In this document: in pieces, positions 1-11,174 of the stretch | Layout of the letters: each line of letters starts with the position of its first letter | How positions within the stretch are numbered: position 1 is the stretch's first letter | Position numbers and translations under genes: made by a program | Notes under the pieces: model-generated | What the model saw: the letters and a program-made list of their open reading frames with translations, nothing else | Told to the model about the DNA's origin: nothing | Databases searched by the model: none | DNA from: Gerris lacustris | Lineage: Eukaryota > Arthropoda > Insecta > Hemiptera > Gerridae | NCBI GenBank assembly: GCA_951217055.1 | Contig: OX578276.1 | Coordinates: 12,445,430 to 12,509,429 of the forward strand | DNA: 64,000 nucleotides | Direction of reading: 5' to 3'

Positions 1-78
1 TTCCTTAGCCGCAGGAGTGAAAAGAGTTTTAGTTTCGTCGTTTCTGTTAGGACACAACGGCACCGCGCACTTGCCCAT
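1..78 (-). CDS. THAP-type zinc-finger protein, first exon, partial
   Basis: Reading leftward from the ATG at 78-76, the frame is open for 26 codons to the window edge and begins MGKCAVPLCPNR, followed by ...TKTLFTPAAKE. A Cys-x4-Cys pair right after the initiator Met, a following Asn, and Phe-x-x-Pro further on is the pattern of the THAP DNA-binding domain (C2CH zinc finger). That domain is found in transcriptional regulators and P-element-type transposases. The rest of the domain and the protein lie outside the window. No stop or frameshift is visible in the fragment. It may be a host gene or a domesticated or mobile P-like transposase; 26 residues cannot separate these. Confidence 0.6.
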   Translation of the reverse strand, partial: MGKCAVPLCPNRNDETKTLFTPAAKE

Positions 79-725
79 GTTTAAAAAAAAAAACAGTTTA
101 TAAATTAAAAACAAACAACAACACTAAAATGGCACAAACAATTAACAACAACAAAGAACGATAATAAAACAAACAAACAAAGCACAAGATGGGGTTTAAC
201 GTTAAAGGTTTGTTGACAAGCGTCCGTGGGCACGGAACGACAAGCAATAGACCAATAGGAAAAGGACCAGTGACCACGTGATATTTTTAGTTCGAATTGA
301 GCTCGCTTGGAGCGCTAATATATATTGGTGTCGCATAATGAACCACTTTTTGAGACCCGGTTTCTATAGCATTGTTCCCTCTACCTCTTTCTTGCTTTGA
401 GGTATTTACAATCTTCATTTTGACAAGTATCAATTTTTTTTTAAATTTCTTTCTTTATTTGCAACTATAAGTATAATACATTACATATATATACAATAAC
501 AAGCAAATGGTTTAAAAGTATTTAGAACAGGAATACAATGTTACCCAATGGTATATCCTCCAAAATGGAATACAGAATATAAATTAAATTAAATTGATTA
601 CATAATTACATTAATTAACATCCTTATTATTTATTTCACTATTATATACAAATATAATCAAGCACGCACACATACACGCAAAAAGACACATACATTCATA
701 GATATTTATACATTTTCTATTTTAA
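79..725. other. gene-free stretch upstream of the THAP exon
   Basis: No supportable ORF. It starts with an A-rich tract and has a moderately GC-rich segment at about 190-370 containing an E-box-like CACGTG and TATATATA. This could be the promoter side of the THAP exon, which is transcribed leftward, but that is inference from position only. The remainder is AT-rich with a short run of cacaca/tacaca motifs near 660-700. Confidence 0.4.
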
Positions 726-779
726 GGCACCAGATTATCTCTGGGCCATCTTCGCTTCAGTCTGTGTTTCTTCCCTCAC

Positions 780-1298
780 ATGTTTATCGAAGGCGTATTT
801 TCCAATGGAGACAAGCTGGCTGATGACCTGTTAACAATAGGAAATGGTTTTTGGTTTGTTACTTTTGCGGCAATCAACAAAAAACAGCCTGACCTACGCG
901 AAAAAACTACTTCGACTTATTGGGCGAAACTTTATTTCACGTCTATGTGGCCAAAAGGTATTACATCGCACGAAGGATTTAAATTGTGGATGGATTCAAA
1001 TAAAAGTTTAGAATTTATGTTACAAAATATCTTCTCTATCATATTGCCCAAAAGCTGTCATGATAAAATAAATTCAGTACATTTAAGGCCGTCAAGTTTA
1101 TTTTCCATTTTTGACAATGATTCTAATTTAAAGGAATACAATTTAAGTCCACAGGATTTTTTAGCAACGCGTCAGTGGAATTATACCAATGCTCCTCAAA
1201 TGTGGATGTGGTTTTACTTAACGTCGGCTGCACTTTACGACGAATTTAATATTGATGGCGGGAAAAACGACTCAAATATATCTGACGACGACAGTTAA
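780..1298 (+). CDS. hypothetical protein, 172 aa, unrecognised
   Basis: An ATG-initiated ORF of 172 residues in an AT-rich region, long for chance. It is rich in Trp, Phe and Tyr (for example WAKLYFTSMWP, QMWMWFYLTSAALY) and ends in an acidic Ser/Asp tail. The frame stays open upstream to a stop at 723-725, and a possible splice acceptor CAG lies at 731-733, so it may be an exon rather than a whole gene. I do not recognise the family. There is no signal peptide and no clear membrane helix. It may be a remnant of an unidentified mobile or viral-like element. Confidence 0.35.
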   Translation: MFIEGVFSNGDKLADDLLTIGNGFWFVTFAAINKKQPDLREKTTSTYWAKLYFTSMWPKGITSHEGFKLWMDSNKSLEFMLQNIFSIILPKSCHDKINSVHLRPSSLFSIFDNDSNLKEYNLSPQDFLATRQWNYTNAPQMWMWFYLTSAALYDEFNIDGGKNDSNISDDDS

Positions 1299-1808
1299 AA
1301 TAGTTCTTTGGATGGGAGAAAACAATTTATCGCAACGGTTTGTTCAATTTGGCCTTCTATAACATGATACATTTGTCGAGAGCATTTTCTGTCAAGTGAA
1401 ACCATAAATAAATTAAAACAATCGATTAAAAATAATACCTTCGGCGAAATAAATATGCCATTTTTATATGTTTTCGTTCCACAATTCTGTAAGTAAAATT
1501 AAAGTGGACAGCGAACACATATTGTACGCTGATTCAAATATACTGCAGGATTAAAGTAATCGGACAAGAGAACATTTGTCAGTGTAACTCCAAAGACTTT
1601 TTATGACGTTGATTTTATCTTTTTAATTATTTGTGAGAATACTCCTCTGTTCGTAATATGAAAGGGGGAAATAAAGTAAACAAAAAACAACAAAAGAAAC
1701 TTTTTTACCAACATTTACTTGTAACATCCTTAAAATAATTGAAAATAAATAATACAGACATAATGGTGTTGTCAAAATTGAAATACAATTTTTTTTTCTT
1801 ATTTCTAT

Positions 1809-2118
1809 ACAAAATAATACTATAATTAAAAACATATACCCAACAAATATGAAAATATTATTTTCATTCTTTGTTTTATTTACAATATAATTTTTCCTTT
1901 AATTTACAATATAATTTAGTATACCTAGGCAGTTTTTTTTTTTTCTTGCAAACAAAAAAATAAACAAAATAATACTATAATTAAAAACATATACCCAACA
2001 AATATAAAAATATTATTTTCATTCTTTGTTTTATTTACAATATAATTTTTCCTTTAATTTACAATATAATTTAGTATACCTAGGCAGTTTTTTTTTTTTT
2101 CTTGCAAACAAAAACATT
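1809..2118. repeat. tandem duplication, 155-bp unit, two copies
   Basis: The sequence beginning aaaataatactataattaaa occurs at 1811 and again at 1966 and stays nearly identical for about 150 bases, including the tract tatacctaggcagttttt. The copies differ by only a few bases and small indels, suggesting a recent local duplication. Nothing coding is seen between 1300 and 2420. Confidence 0.85.
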
Positions 2119-2420
2119 TCAATTTATACAAATATTTTATAGTTATAACTAAAAAATAAATTAAATCAAAAAACATTAACACAGCGATCACCGGGAATGG
2201 TCGCGTAAATTTAACCAAGGACTAGATTCAATTTCTTAAACAATACCATATCTCCTCCTCAAGGGAACCAAGTTACAATAAAATAATAACAGCCAATATC
2301 ACAGAAAATGTAACAAAAAAAAATGTAACAACAAAGGTATGGTTTTTAAAGACTAGCACAAAATCACGATAAAAGCAATAATATAAGAGGAGGCGCACCG
2401 GTTGGTACGTCGTCATACCT

Positions 2421-3169
2421 CTAATTGACAAAAAAAAGTAAACATTTATTAATATAAATGTAACTTTTTGTCAATACGATTAACCGAGTTGTATAAATAT
2501 GAATTATTAATTCTATTACCGAAGTACATTCATTTTCATCGAACGGTGGTCCGACATTATTAAAATACGCGGCTGATCCTATCTTCAATGTTGTTTTCAT
2601 AACCAAATATATTTTGGGAGGGTATTCTGAAAAGTGATATCTCTTGGAATCGTCATTATTCCGGTAAACCATGAATGTGCTGAAACAATTTTCGAAAACA
2701 GACGCCATTTCCTCCTCTGATTCCTCACCATCGTCACAATTTTCGTCAGTCGAAGACCGTCTTTTAGCAACAACCGATTTTCTTCTTGTGACGGTGTTGC
2801 TTCTCTTTTTGTATGGGCGTTTTTGAACAGCGTGTTTTACAATTAGTTTTTTTACCCGACTATAACAAATATCTTTTAAACATTTCAGTTTTTTAACATG
2901 TTCCGAAAGAAGCAAATTGAAAACATTTTCCACATCATCTAAAAGATCTTTTTCAAAGTCCATAGCTTTAACAAGTTGATGGCATAAACCGTAAACGAAG
3001 AATGAGACTGGTAAAAGGCGTCTTTTCCTTTTATAAGCGACACGTTCAATTTATTCATTCCTTTTCTTCGTCTAGAGAAGCAACTCGTTCTTTCAAGTAG
3101 TATCTTATCACTATAAGAAAGTTCTTTCAAAAGGTAATTGAAAACAAAACCCTCATGCTCACTGTTCAA
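2421..3169 (-). CDS. hypothetical basic/acidic protein, two overlapping frames
   Basis: Two minus-strand ORFs overlap by 25 bases: 3169-2939 (76 aa) and 2963-2421 (180 aa). The second starts MDFEKDLLDDVENVFNLLL, has a strongly basic segment (KRPYKKRSNTVTRRKS) and then an acidic one (DDGEESEEEM). This could be a nuclear protein linker, but I do not recognise the family. They may be exons of one gene or a frameshifted remnant, since the end of the upper ORF runs directly into the start of the lower. The last about 30 residues of the lower ORF look like read-through into AT-rich sequence. Confidence 0.3.
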
Positions 3170-3275
3170 TTGAAACTTGCTAAATATCTTCCTAAACTAA
3201 GTCATTATTTCACTTCGCTGAATCAAAAGCGACGATGAGATAATTTTTACATTTTTGTGAACTGAAACACTAATA

Positions 3276-3569
3276 TCATTTACTGTATGGCGCTACACTA
3301 CAGAAAAATATTTGTCTGAAATCGAAATAGTTTACTTCTGCGTTATCTTTAATTCTCCTCTGGATATCGGTTCTTAAATACATTTTAAACATAACAACTG
3401 AAATGATAATGGAATTTAAAGTAAAAAACAATAAATCATTCGGCGCAGGGATATCAGACCTCGTTACATTTTCCACAATTTCTTGACTATTAGATGAACC
3501 TTGACTTCCTTGAGGAGGAACTTGTACGAAAGCATTATTGTACGCTTGGTTTTGTACAGTCGCCGTCAA
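3276..3569 (-). CDS. hypothetical small protein with one predicted membrane helix
   Basis: A 97-residue ORF with a Gln/Ser-rich N-terminus (PPQGSQGSSNSQ), a short hydrophobic stretch (LLFFTLNSIIISVVMF, about residues 46-61) and a basic segment after it. Family unknown. It lies in the same orientation as the ORFs on both sides, so it may belong to the same degenerate locus. Confidence 0.25.
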   Translation of the reverse strand: MTATVQNQAYNNAFVQVPPQGSQGSSNSQEIVENVTRSDIPAPNDLLFFTLNSIIISVVMFKMYLRTDIQRRIKDNAEVNYFDFRQIFFCSVAPYSK

Positions 3570-3779
3570 TGTCAGTGGTGAAACCGAATTATTTGTCGGC
3601 TTCTTTGTCGAGATTTCGTTGTCGTCGTCAGAAATTGGACTATGAACTTGTCAACCATAAAGGGGATATTGTAGAAGAGACTGTTGAACAGGCAAATTGA
3701 CAGAATCAATGACAGTCTTTTTAACAATTTGTTGGGTGGTCGTTACTAAGGTAGTCTGGATAATAGTATCATAGTTATT

Positions 3780-4612
3780 TTAAATTTGGGGACTTAAGTT
3801 GTCTGTTACATGTTGAGTTTTAGTCTGAATAGTATCTTTCGCACGGGTTTTTCTCCTTTTCTTATTCTTAGCTGTTGTTTCGTCAGTTGTTTCTTCAGCT
3901 ACCTGGGCGCGCTTTTGCTGAGTTATTTGACACTTTTTTACTTTAGCACCCCCCTTGGTTCTAAACAATAGTCTGCCCTACAAAACTCACAAAGGTTTGT
4001 GTGTTTGTCTCCCCAAGATATTGAGACTCCTGGGGAAGTTCTATATTTAATATTCCTTTATCTTAATAGTTGATTAGACTAAGGGATATGATCACAATTA
4101 TATACACAAGTGTGATATTCCTTTGTCCCAAGGTACATTGGAATAAATATCCCTTCGTCTTAATAATAGTTTAGACTAAGGAATATATTATGCTACTTTG
4201 TCTAAATAACTATTAAGACAAAGGGACATAAGGGGGTGCTAAAGTAAAAAAGTACCAGTTATTTCTGTGGTAACATTCCTTTTTGACGTTTATCATTATT
4301 GGGATCATTATTAACTTCCCTGCTGTCACTCCCAACAACAGTTTCTGAAGAACTCGTGTCAATGTCACTAATTTCTAACAGAACAAACTTAGTAATGGCA
4401 TTTTTGTAGTCGATGTGGGGGTCTTTTGTCTTATTAAAACACATTGAAAAAAATGAACATGACCTTTTAAAGGTTACGCACAAATAAAACCAAACGTCTA
4501 AGAATTGGTATTGCTCAGATCCGAACGATTTCATGATATAATTTAAAGAATTCGCTTCCTCCACGCGTATTAAACAATCTATTTTTTTTCTTAAGTCCGG
4601 ATGAAAAGTCAT
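3780..4612 (-). pseudogene. hypothetical ORF pair split by a MITE
   Basis: Two minus-strand reading frames (4612-4259, 117 aa; 3968-3780, 62 aa) flank the 328-bp element at 3929-4256. The upper ORF has a Ser/Asp-rich C-terminus. The lower is Lys/Arg/Thr-rich (KNKKRRKTRAK), a likely nuclear-localisation-type segment. Removing the element and one copy of its duplicated target brings the two parts together but not in the same frame, so an additional indel or splicing would be needed. Function unknown. The upper ORF contains Cys and Phe-rich segments but no motif I can name. Confidence 0.3.
3929..4256. mobile_element. MITE with terminal inverted repeats and 8-bp target duplication
   Basis: The left end gacactttttt-actttagcaccccc is matched in inverse at the right end (gggggtgctaaagtaaaaaagtacc), about 25 bp with two or three mismatches. 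The octamer agttattt is present directly on both sides (3921-3928 and 4257-4264). Short terminal inverted repeats plus an 8-bp duplication fit a non-autonomous hAT- or P-type DNA transposon. There is no coding capacity. The interior has its own imperfect inverted motifs (variants of cttaatagttagactaaggga). Confidence 0.8.
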
Positions 4613-5145
4613 TTTTGTTGAGGTCCGTGTATTATAGACTCTAATAGCTTATATTATGATACATGAATACTGCACTTTTACCACAACACAAGACAAGATG
4701 TCAATTTATATTTAAATCATTTTAAGTTGACAACATATAAACAAATATAATATAATTAATTTGTACCTTCTACACCCCTTCTCAAATTAATTTTTAATTA
4801 TTTTTATATACTCATTCATACATCATCATACATTTATTATTATTATTATTAAATATATTGATATGAATTTATTAACATTGTTTTGTTTATTAACATTTTT
4901 TTTTTAATGAAATTAATATTTATATTATTTATTTGATTGCATACAAAGACTTTATTGTATTGCAAACAATATTTTATTATATTTTTACTAATTATTATTT
5001 TCATTAAATATTTAATGAAATTTTATTTATCATATCCATATGAATTTTATATATTTTGGCCATTATGTTATTATCATAGTTATATATTATTAAAGCATTA
5101 GGTAAGGGTGTAAAAGTTCAAATTTTTAAATTTAAACGCTGTGAA
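4613..5145. other. AT-rich gene-free stretch
   Basis: Nothing coding is visible. It is very AT-rich, with runs of att/tta and no clear tandem unit. Confidence 0.4.
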
Positions 5146-5149
5146 TTGA

Positions 5150-5312
5150 AAGACAAAAACACATTAATACACACAAATGAAATGTGTTGCTATTAGTCTG
5201 GCATTTCAGCAGACGCCGATCCAGTATTAGTAACCCCCTCTGGTATCGACGTCTACGTCATCAATACACTCAAGCCCCTCCACCAACGTCAAGGTTGCAA
5301 CATCGGAGGGGA
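5150..5312. repeat. dispersed repeat A, copy 1
   Basis: About 163 bp beginning aacacattaatacacacaaatg and ending at ggaggggaatatta. A near-identical direct copy is at about 6218-6382. It contains a potential stem cccctcc...ggagggg. On the minus strand the unit ends with a small hairpin (gtctg...cagac) followed by CTAAT, which resembles, but does not prove, a Helitron 3' terminus (CTRR before T). Confidence 0.7.
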
Positions 5313-5989
5313 ATATTAGTATTAATAACAAATTGATTAAAGACAGAGAAATACACATAATATATAAATACCTCCAACCACCCCCCAAAAAAACACACTA
5401 CAATGAAGACAAAATAAATATTCCTAAATATGAAGGCACAAAACGAATCTCCGAAATTAATAAATAACATGTTTGAAGATCACACGAAAATAAAATATAA
5501 GAAGTTTATTATCAATATAAAAAAGAAATAGAGAGAGAAACATACACATATATCTATTTTACCCTTTATTACAAAAACAACCTAAGAAATAATGTAAATA
5601 TAGCTGAAAAAGAAATTCATATAAACATATTTACGAATAAAATAAACCCTGTCACCGAAACTTAAACATAAGATAGGATGGCCGCATTCGTTGCTGTTGG
5701 ATGAAACCCTAAAATAAAAACAAAGAAATGAGAGGGAGAAAAAATAATGCATGCAAAGACCCTGGAAAGAAAAAAAAAAGAAAAAAGGAAGGCCGCATTG
5801 GTGAGTGAAGGACGGTGAAGTGACGCTAGGTTGAAGAACCTGTATAGAGTTGTGTTGGAGTGCTGCTACTCTTCTTTTCTTGAATGCCCGTCGCAGACCC
5901 TGAAACATATAATTACATGGCAGCATTCGTATGTTGAATGAAAACCTGAAAAAAAAAAGAGATCAAATAAATAGAATGGCAACGAACCT

Positions 5990-6217
5990 GACACAGAAAT
6001 ACACGCAAATAAAATACCCTAACTAAACATGAATACACGAAGTATAATACCCTAATATTTTCCTGAGCACAAAATACACGCAATTATATAACCCTAGCTG
6101 AAACTAACAACACAGCAATACACGCACAAATACAACCCTAATCTAGCTCACAACCCTTATCTTATCCTGAAATTAAAAAACATAAATACACGCAATTATA
6201 TAACCCTAGCTGAAAAT
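5990..6217. repeat. degenerate minisatellite
   Basis: Several imperfect repeats of a motif like aatacacgcaattatataaccctagctgaaa lie at 5998-6215. The spacing is irregular (roughly 35-70 bp) and the copies are diverged. Confidence 0.6.
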
Positions 6218-6382
6218 GAAAACACATTAATACACACAAATGAAATGTGTTGCTATTAGTCTGGCATTTCAGCAGACGCCGATCCAGTTTGGGTAACCCC
6301 ATCTGGTATCGACGCATACGTCATCAATACACGCAAGCCCCTCCACCAACGTCAAGGTTGCAACATCGGAGGGGAATATTAT
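6218..6382. repeat. dispersed repeat A, copy 2
   Basis: This is the second direct copy of the unit at 5150-5312, matching through tgaaatgtgttgctattagtctggcatttcagcagacgc-type sequence and the ccctcc/ggaggg stem, with a handful of substitutions. It lies just downstream, in Helitron orientation, of the helicase end, so it may be that element's 3' end or that of a non-autonomous relative. Confidence 0.7.
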
Positions 6383-6583
6383 TATGTAATTGTAATTATT
6401 ATGTAACTAAACCTAAAATACAAAACTCCAAAAACAAACTGAAAAATACTTATTTAATGAAATAGAAAAAAAACCTTTTGTGAAATTAGAATCACATACA
6501 TATATATATAAACCAATGTCCCTTCTTATATGAAATACCTTAAATCCATACATTTTACAATGTGTACAGTTAACCAACAATAA

Positions 6584-6907
6584 AGCTTGACTATGTAATA
6601 GAAACAAAGAATAAGTCATATAAAGTATAAATAAAAATTGTTTATCAGGCAATTACGGGTCTAAGACCTCTCCCCATACCACGTTGGGAGTAAAGAACCG
6701 AGGGTCGCCATCGACTAACTTTCCGTGCATTTCTGTGTTATAATTAGCTTGACTATGTAATAGAAATAAAGAATAACTCATTATATAAAATCTAAATAAT
6801 AATTGTTTATCAGTCAATTACGGGCCTAAGACCTCTCTCCATACCACGTTTGGAGTAAAGACCCGAGGGTCGTCATCGACTAACTTTCCTTGCCTTTCTG
6901 TGTTATT
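6584..6907. repeat. tandem duplication of the Helitron 3' coding end, 162-bp unit
   Basis: The sequence agcttgactatgtaatagaaa starts at 6584 and again at 6746. Both copies include the last codons of the helicase (minus strand, encoding the ...[14 protein letters not shown] segment) and the sequence after its stop. The right-hand copy is in the helicase reading frame. The left copy has diverged more. Confidence 0.8.
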
Positions 6908-9153
6908 TATTTGAATATGAATGTTCCCGAAAGACCTTACTCTAGATAATGCCACGTACAACTGACCGTGAGAAAACACTGGTTGGGGTAAGTACAGACC
7001 CACTTTTCTTAAGGTCTGTCCCTGCGATTTATTGATCGTCATGGCGTAGCTCACCTTAATGGGGAACTGACGCCGCTTAAGGGCAAACGGTAAAGGGGAG
7101 TTTATTTCGTTAAGCTCAAACCGACAGAGGAATACAATTTCCCTGATCGCCGTGCCCGTGAGGACCTCTCCCTCTACGTGGTTATGGTGTAAACTGTTTA
7201 TTTTAAGCCTGGTGCCGTTGACCAAGCCCCGTGCGACGTTCAAATTCCTCAACAACATAACCACACAACCAACCTTTAGTTTGAGACAATAGGGAGGGAA
7301 GCCGGATGGATTTAGGGTGTTTAAAAACTCTATGGGGACGTTCAGGGGGTCATCCCCCCCATCAGGGTTCACAGAGTCGCAACTGTCAACTGAGTAATAA
7401 ACGCGTTCTTCAGTTTGCAGTTTGCGAAGAATTTCGTCGTTAATCTCGGCTGTGTCTACATTTTTGGGGCAGAGGATAGCCGATTGCACGTATTCGACAG
7501 CCCTCTCGGGAGTAATGTGATCGCCGTAAATGGCTGTGACCACATCTTCTGTTAACGTATGCGGCGGGATCTCAATAAGTCGGTCGTCGAAAGGAGTAAC
7601 GACATTTGACCCAAAGAAACTGAGCATATTGAACCTCCTCAGCTTCCGCCCACATATTCGTGTCTAGACGAATGTAACGGAGGAATTGGAAAGGGATAGA
7701 TGACTTGATGGTGGAAGATGTGATAGTGGGCCTGTTGGCGCGGGGCAACACCGGGAGAGTCTGTCTAAAATCTCCACCGAACAGGATGGTTTTACCCCCG
7801 AAAGGACGGTGACTCCCAGTCAGATCCTTTAAGACCATGTCGATAATATTCATGTGAAATTTATTCAGCATGGTAACCTCGTCGATAATAAAAACCTTGG
7901 CCCGCATTAGATTTCTGGCCTTGTCGCTTTGTGGGGTCAAATTGGAAGTGGCCCTATCGTTGACTTGTAAGGGGATCCCGAAAGCGTAATTGACGGTAGT
8001 TCCGCCTTTAAGGAGGGTCGCCGCTATACCCGTGAAAGCGCAAGCCTCGGCCGAATCACTTCTACCCCTTATGTGAGAAAGAATGCAATTGTACAGGAAT
8101 GTTTTTCCTGTTCCCGCTGCCCCGTCTAAAAAGAAGCAATTGGTAGGTGTGTTATTGTAGGCAGAATCGATAACCTGCCTGAACGCCTCTAACTGACCGG
8201 CGTTGAGTCTCGCGACGTCACGCTCCGCGTTCCTAAACTCCTCGATTGCTACATAGTCAGGAGCTACGTCAACCTGATATTCGGGTATGTCCCCGACTGG
8301 AGAAAGACCGAAAACCTCTAAGGACCTACCGTTAGCACGAAGTGTGCGCTCAATGTCCCTTAAAGCGAATTGGAAAGACATATCGGCAGTCCGTGGATTA
8401 CGCCTGTAGTCCTCCGAAAGGTGGTTTCGGAAGCGCAACCATATAGCTAGGGGGTTGGGCAGTTCGCAATACAAACACATTGAAGCGAACATTAGGCGAA
8501 GCCGCCGCGGCATCTGGTGAGTAACGGCCTCGTCCATCGTACGGATCCACTCCGTGTCGTCCCTAACCAAATTTCTCGCCCGAGCGGCAAGGACAAAAGT
8601 AGGGTAAGTAATACCCCCGTGAGTACGGAGTTTCTCGTAAGAAGTGGCACCCCTAACGTGTAGAAGAAGGATCCTAAGATGGAACCGTTCCACGTCGCAA
8701 GGACTAACATGGTGCATCCTAACGACCATTTTAGAATGCCTGATCCTCGGATTCCATCTTTTATTGCCTTATCGAAAACATAATGGTGGGGAATCTCGGT
8801 ATAAAGGAACCTACGGGCTTGGACATCCTCCTGGTTCAAACGGAACCAATCCGTCAATTCGTCCACGGCCCGAGCGTCAAGAGCGGCCTGCTCGTTTCCT
8901 TCACGAAAAACGACTACATTCTGCCCTTCTAAGTGAACCGGGAGCCGGCGCACAACATGTGAGCGGTCGTGAAGCTTAAACTCCCGGAGTCTCCAAACAG
9001 CTTCGACCGCGCTGACATAACGCGCGTCCAAGTGACTTCGTCCCAATTAAGTTCTTCCTCGCCTATGACGTTTCCGTCTCTCTGGACGACGGCTACACGG
9101 GCCGAATCGACCCCCTTATAAATTATAAGATAAGATAAGATAAGATAATCCAT
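6818..9153 (-). pseudogene. Helitron RepHel protein, PIF1-type helicase part
   Basis: Several overlapping minus-strand frames (9153-8929, 9046-8492, 8729-7572, 7627-6818) together give the C-terminal half of a Helitron RepHel protein, an ATP-dependent 5'-3' DNA helicase. Visible motifs are the Walker A loop GAAGTGKT (motif I) near 8120, FIIDEVTML (Walker B) near 7890, FGGDFRQTLPV near 7770, the later KSQGQT near 7020 and YVALSRVRS near 6930. The order and spacing fit PIF1-like helicases of rolling-circle transposons. The frames do not join without frameshifts, so it is not a functional enzyme as written. It follows the Rep part (9180-11107) in the same orientation and was originally one protein with it. 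Confidence 0.85.
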
Positions 9154-9179
9154 TTATTAATTTCATTTCACTTATACAT

Positions 9180-11107
9180 TTACTGATCTATACAATTTTT
9201 CGAATTTAAATCAGCCAAAGCTGTGGATTTCTTATAAATATACTTATATATATATTTAACCGATTGGATGCCTGAACAGGTTTCGACATTAACGTGGTTG
9301 CCGTATTTAAGGAGTAAGTATGGGTTGTAAGGGACTACCCACCGGTTGTCCATGAATGCGCCGTTCTTGATAACGTACCTCCCGTTATCAAGCCGACGAT
9401 AAAGAGGGTAACCATTGGCATCCGTGTTGGTGCGTTCACAGAACTCTTTGGGGAAATGTTTACTGCACACCCCGTCGACCAAGCAATTTGGTCCGCACGG
9501 ACCGTGAATCATAGTTTTCGTCACTAAAGCATGAAGGCGGGGTGGGTATCAGGGTTGGGGATTTCCGCGCATACTAACACTTTCCACTTTCTCGGGAGTC
9601 GTGGGTTTATAAGGCTCTCCTAATATGAAAAGACAATGAGCATGGGGTAAGCCCCTCTTTTGGAACTCTATAGTGTAAACGTAAGCTTTTACGTCACCGA
9701 AGATTTTGTTTTTTACCACGTCTTGTAAAAAGGCTTGAAGCTTAACTTTAAAAACGCGGGCAACTAAGTCGGGACGTTCGGAGGTCTTACCGCCTTGCAG
9801 TAGATTCACGATCTCTGGCCATTCTGGATTTGTAGTGAACGTTACGAACAGGTCGGGCCGGCCCTGGTCCCTAACTATGGCCATAGCATCTTGGTAGAGC
9901 TGTTGCATATTTCGCGCACTACCCGCGAAAGTACTTGGGACAATTACCATCCAGCCGATCCGCATGCCCTCTCGGTTGGCACGGTGATGTGGTCCATCAG
10001 GCCGGTGTGGAGTTCCGCTCTTAAGGGGCCCTGGTTAGTAGGGATCCACGCGAGTCTTTCCCCTTCGACTCGGACCCAGCAGTCTATAATAAACTGTTGC
10101 GTAAGCTTTCCCGCCCGAAGAATCCTATTATCCCCGTCTCTAATTGCAAGGCGGTAGTCGTAGAATTGCATCATGGAGATACGTCCACGCCTACCCCCTG
10201 CTACATTGTACGGCTTGTCAGTATGCCAGCCGTGTTCGCCATGGGGAAACAATATGGGGTAACACATGGGGTCGAGATTCCTATCACTACCGAATAAGGG
10301 TCTGAGACCGGGACGGCCTTCAATGGCCCTGGGGAAGACGGCAAGACTTCTTTGCCCGGGCGGCATGCCGTCTCTGCTGACGTAAACGGCGGCAACTTCG
10401 TTCTCTGCAGTCGGCCTATTATACCTACGACGATCGTCCCCTTCGTCTTCCCTAAGCACCATAAACACTTGGAGAGGCTCTCTACCCTCCGCTAGAGCTC
10501 GTGCTTGTTCCAACGACTCGACTTCGTGCATCATTCGATACGCCAAACAGTAAGGATTCGTTTGACGCATGAACTCGTCTAAACTCCTTACTAAATTAGC
10601 GTCTAACGCTTCGTAGTTTTGTAACCTAATATTGTTGGCCATGTCGGATTCGACAATGTAGAGCTGGCCATAGGACGGATTTAAATTTTGTGGGGGGTGC
10701 AGATCAGAGATGCGGTGGTGAACTTGACCGTGAACGCGAAACGTCGTTCCGTGATGCCTAAACTCTACAGTTTCGATGTCGGCTCCGATGGAAACAAAGG
10801 CAAGGGAGCTATTGTACGCCCTGATAAAAGTCATGAAGTGGGCCGAACGTTCGTGGTCACGAACATCGTACAATCTACGCAAAAGGGGAGGCAAGGGGTG
10901 CAAAGGATCCAAAACAAAACGTCCCCCGCTGCAACACTGTTGGAAGCCCCGCCCTATATTATGCCGTATGTCTAAAGGCAGTTCTCCCCTATAATAAAGA
11001 GCACAACCGTTGTCGCACTCCCAAGTAAACGGGCCACAGTCATGCTGCCTGACTTGGGCCTTGTCAGGAATTGGACGCCTCGCCCTGGGAGCTTGGCGAG
11101 CAGGCAC
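9180..11107 (-). pseudogene. Helitron RepHel protein, N-terminal and HUH nuclease part
   Basis: Frames at 11107-9944, 9965-9549 and 9524-9180 form the N-terminal part. The first has a Cys-rich segment (ECDNGC...QQCCSGGRF) and the Helitron-like N-terminal domain. The second carries the HUH motif as GLPHAHCLFIL near 9650, preceded by RPDLFVTFTTNPEW. The third has the CSKHFPKEF...GYPLYRR signature that follows the Rep catalytic region in Helitrons. HUH nucleases cut and join single-stranded DNA through a tyrosine during rolling-circle transposition. Breaks: a frame change near 9950 and another near 9530. Base composition is clearly more GC-rich than the flanks, as expected for an inserted element. 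Confidence 0.85.
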
Positions 11108-11174
11108 TATTACCTCTGGTTGAACGTCGCCTGCCGCCTCCTCTACTTACTTACTAACTTCCACTGGAGGTTGT

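Noticed and set aside
5270..5926. Hydrophobic ORFs (66 and 114 aa)
   Set aside because: They come from AT-rich repeats and have no family signature. Phe/Tyr/Ile richness reflects T-rich DNA.
10097..10994. Plus-strand ORFs opposite the Helitron Rep
   Set aside because: Antisense shadows of the GC-rich Rep coding region.
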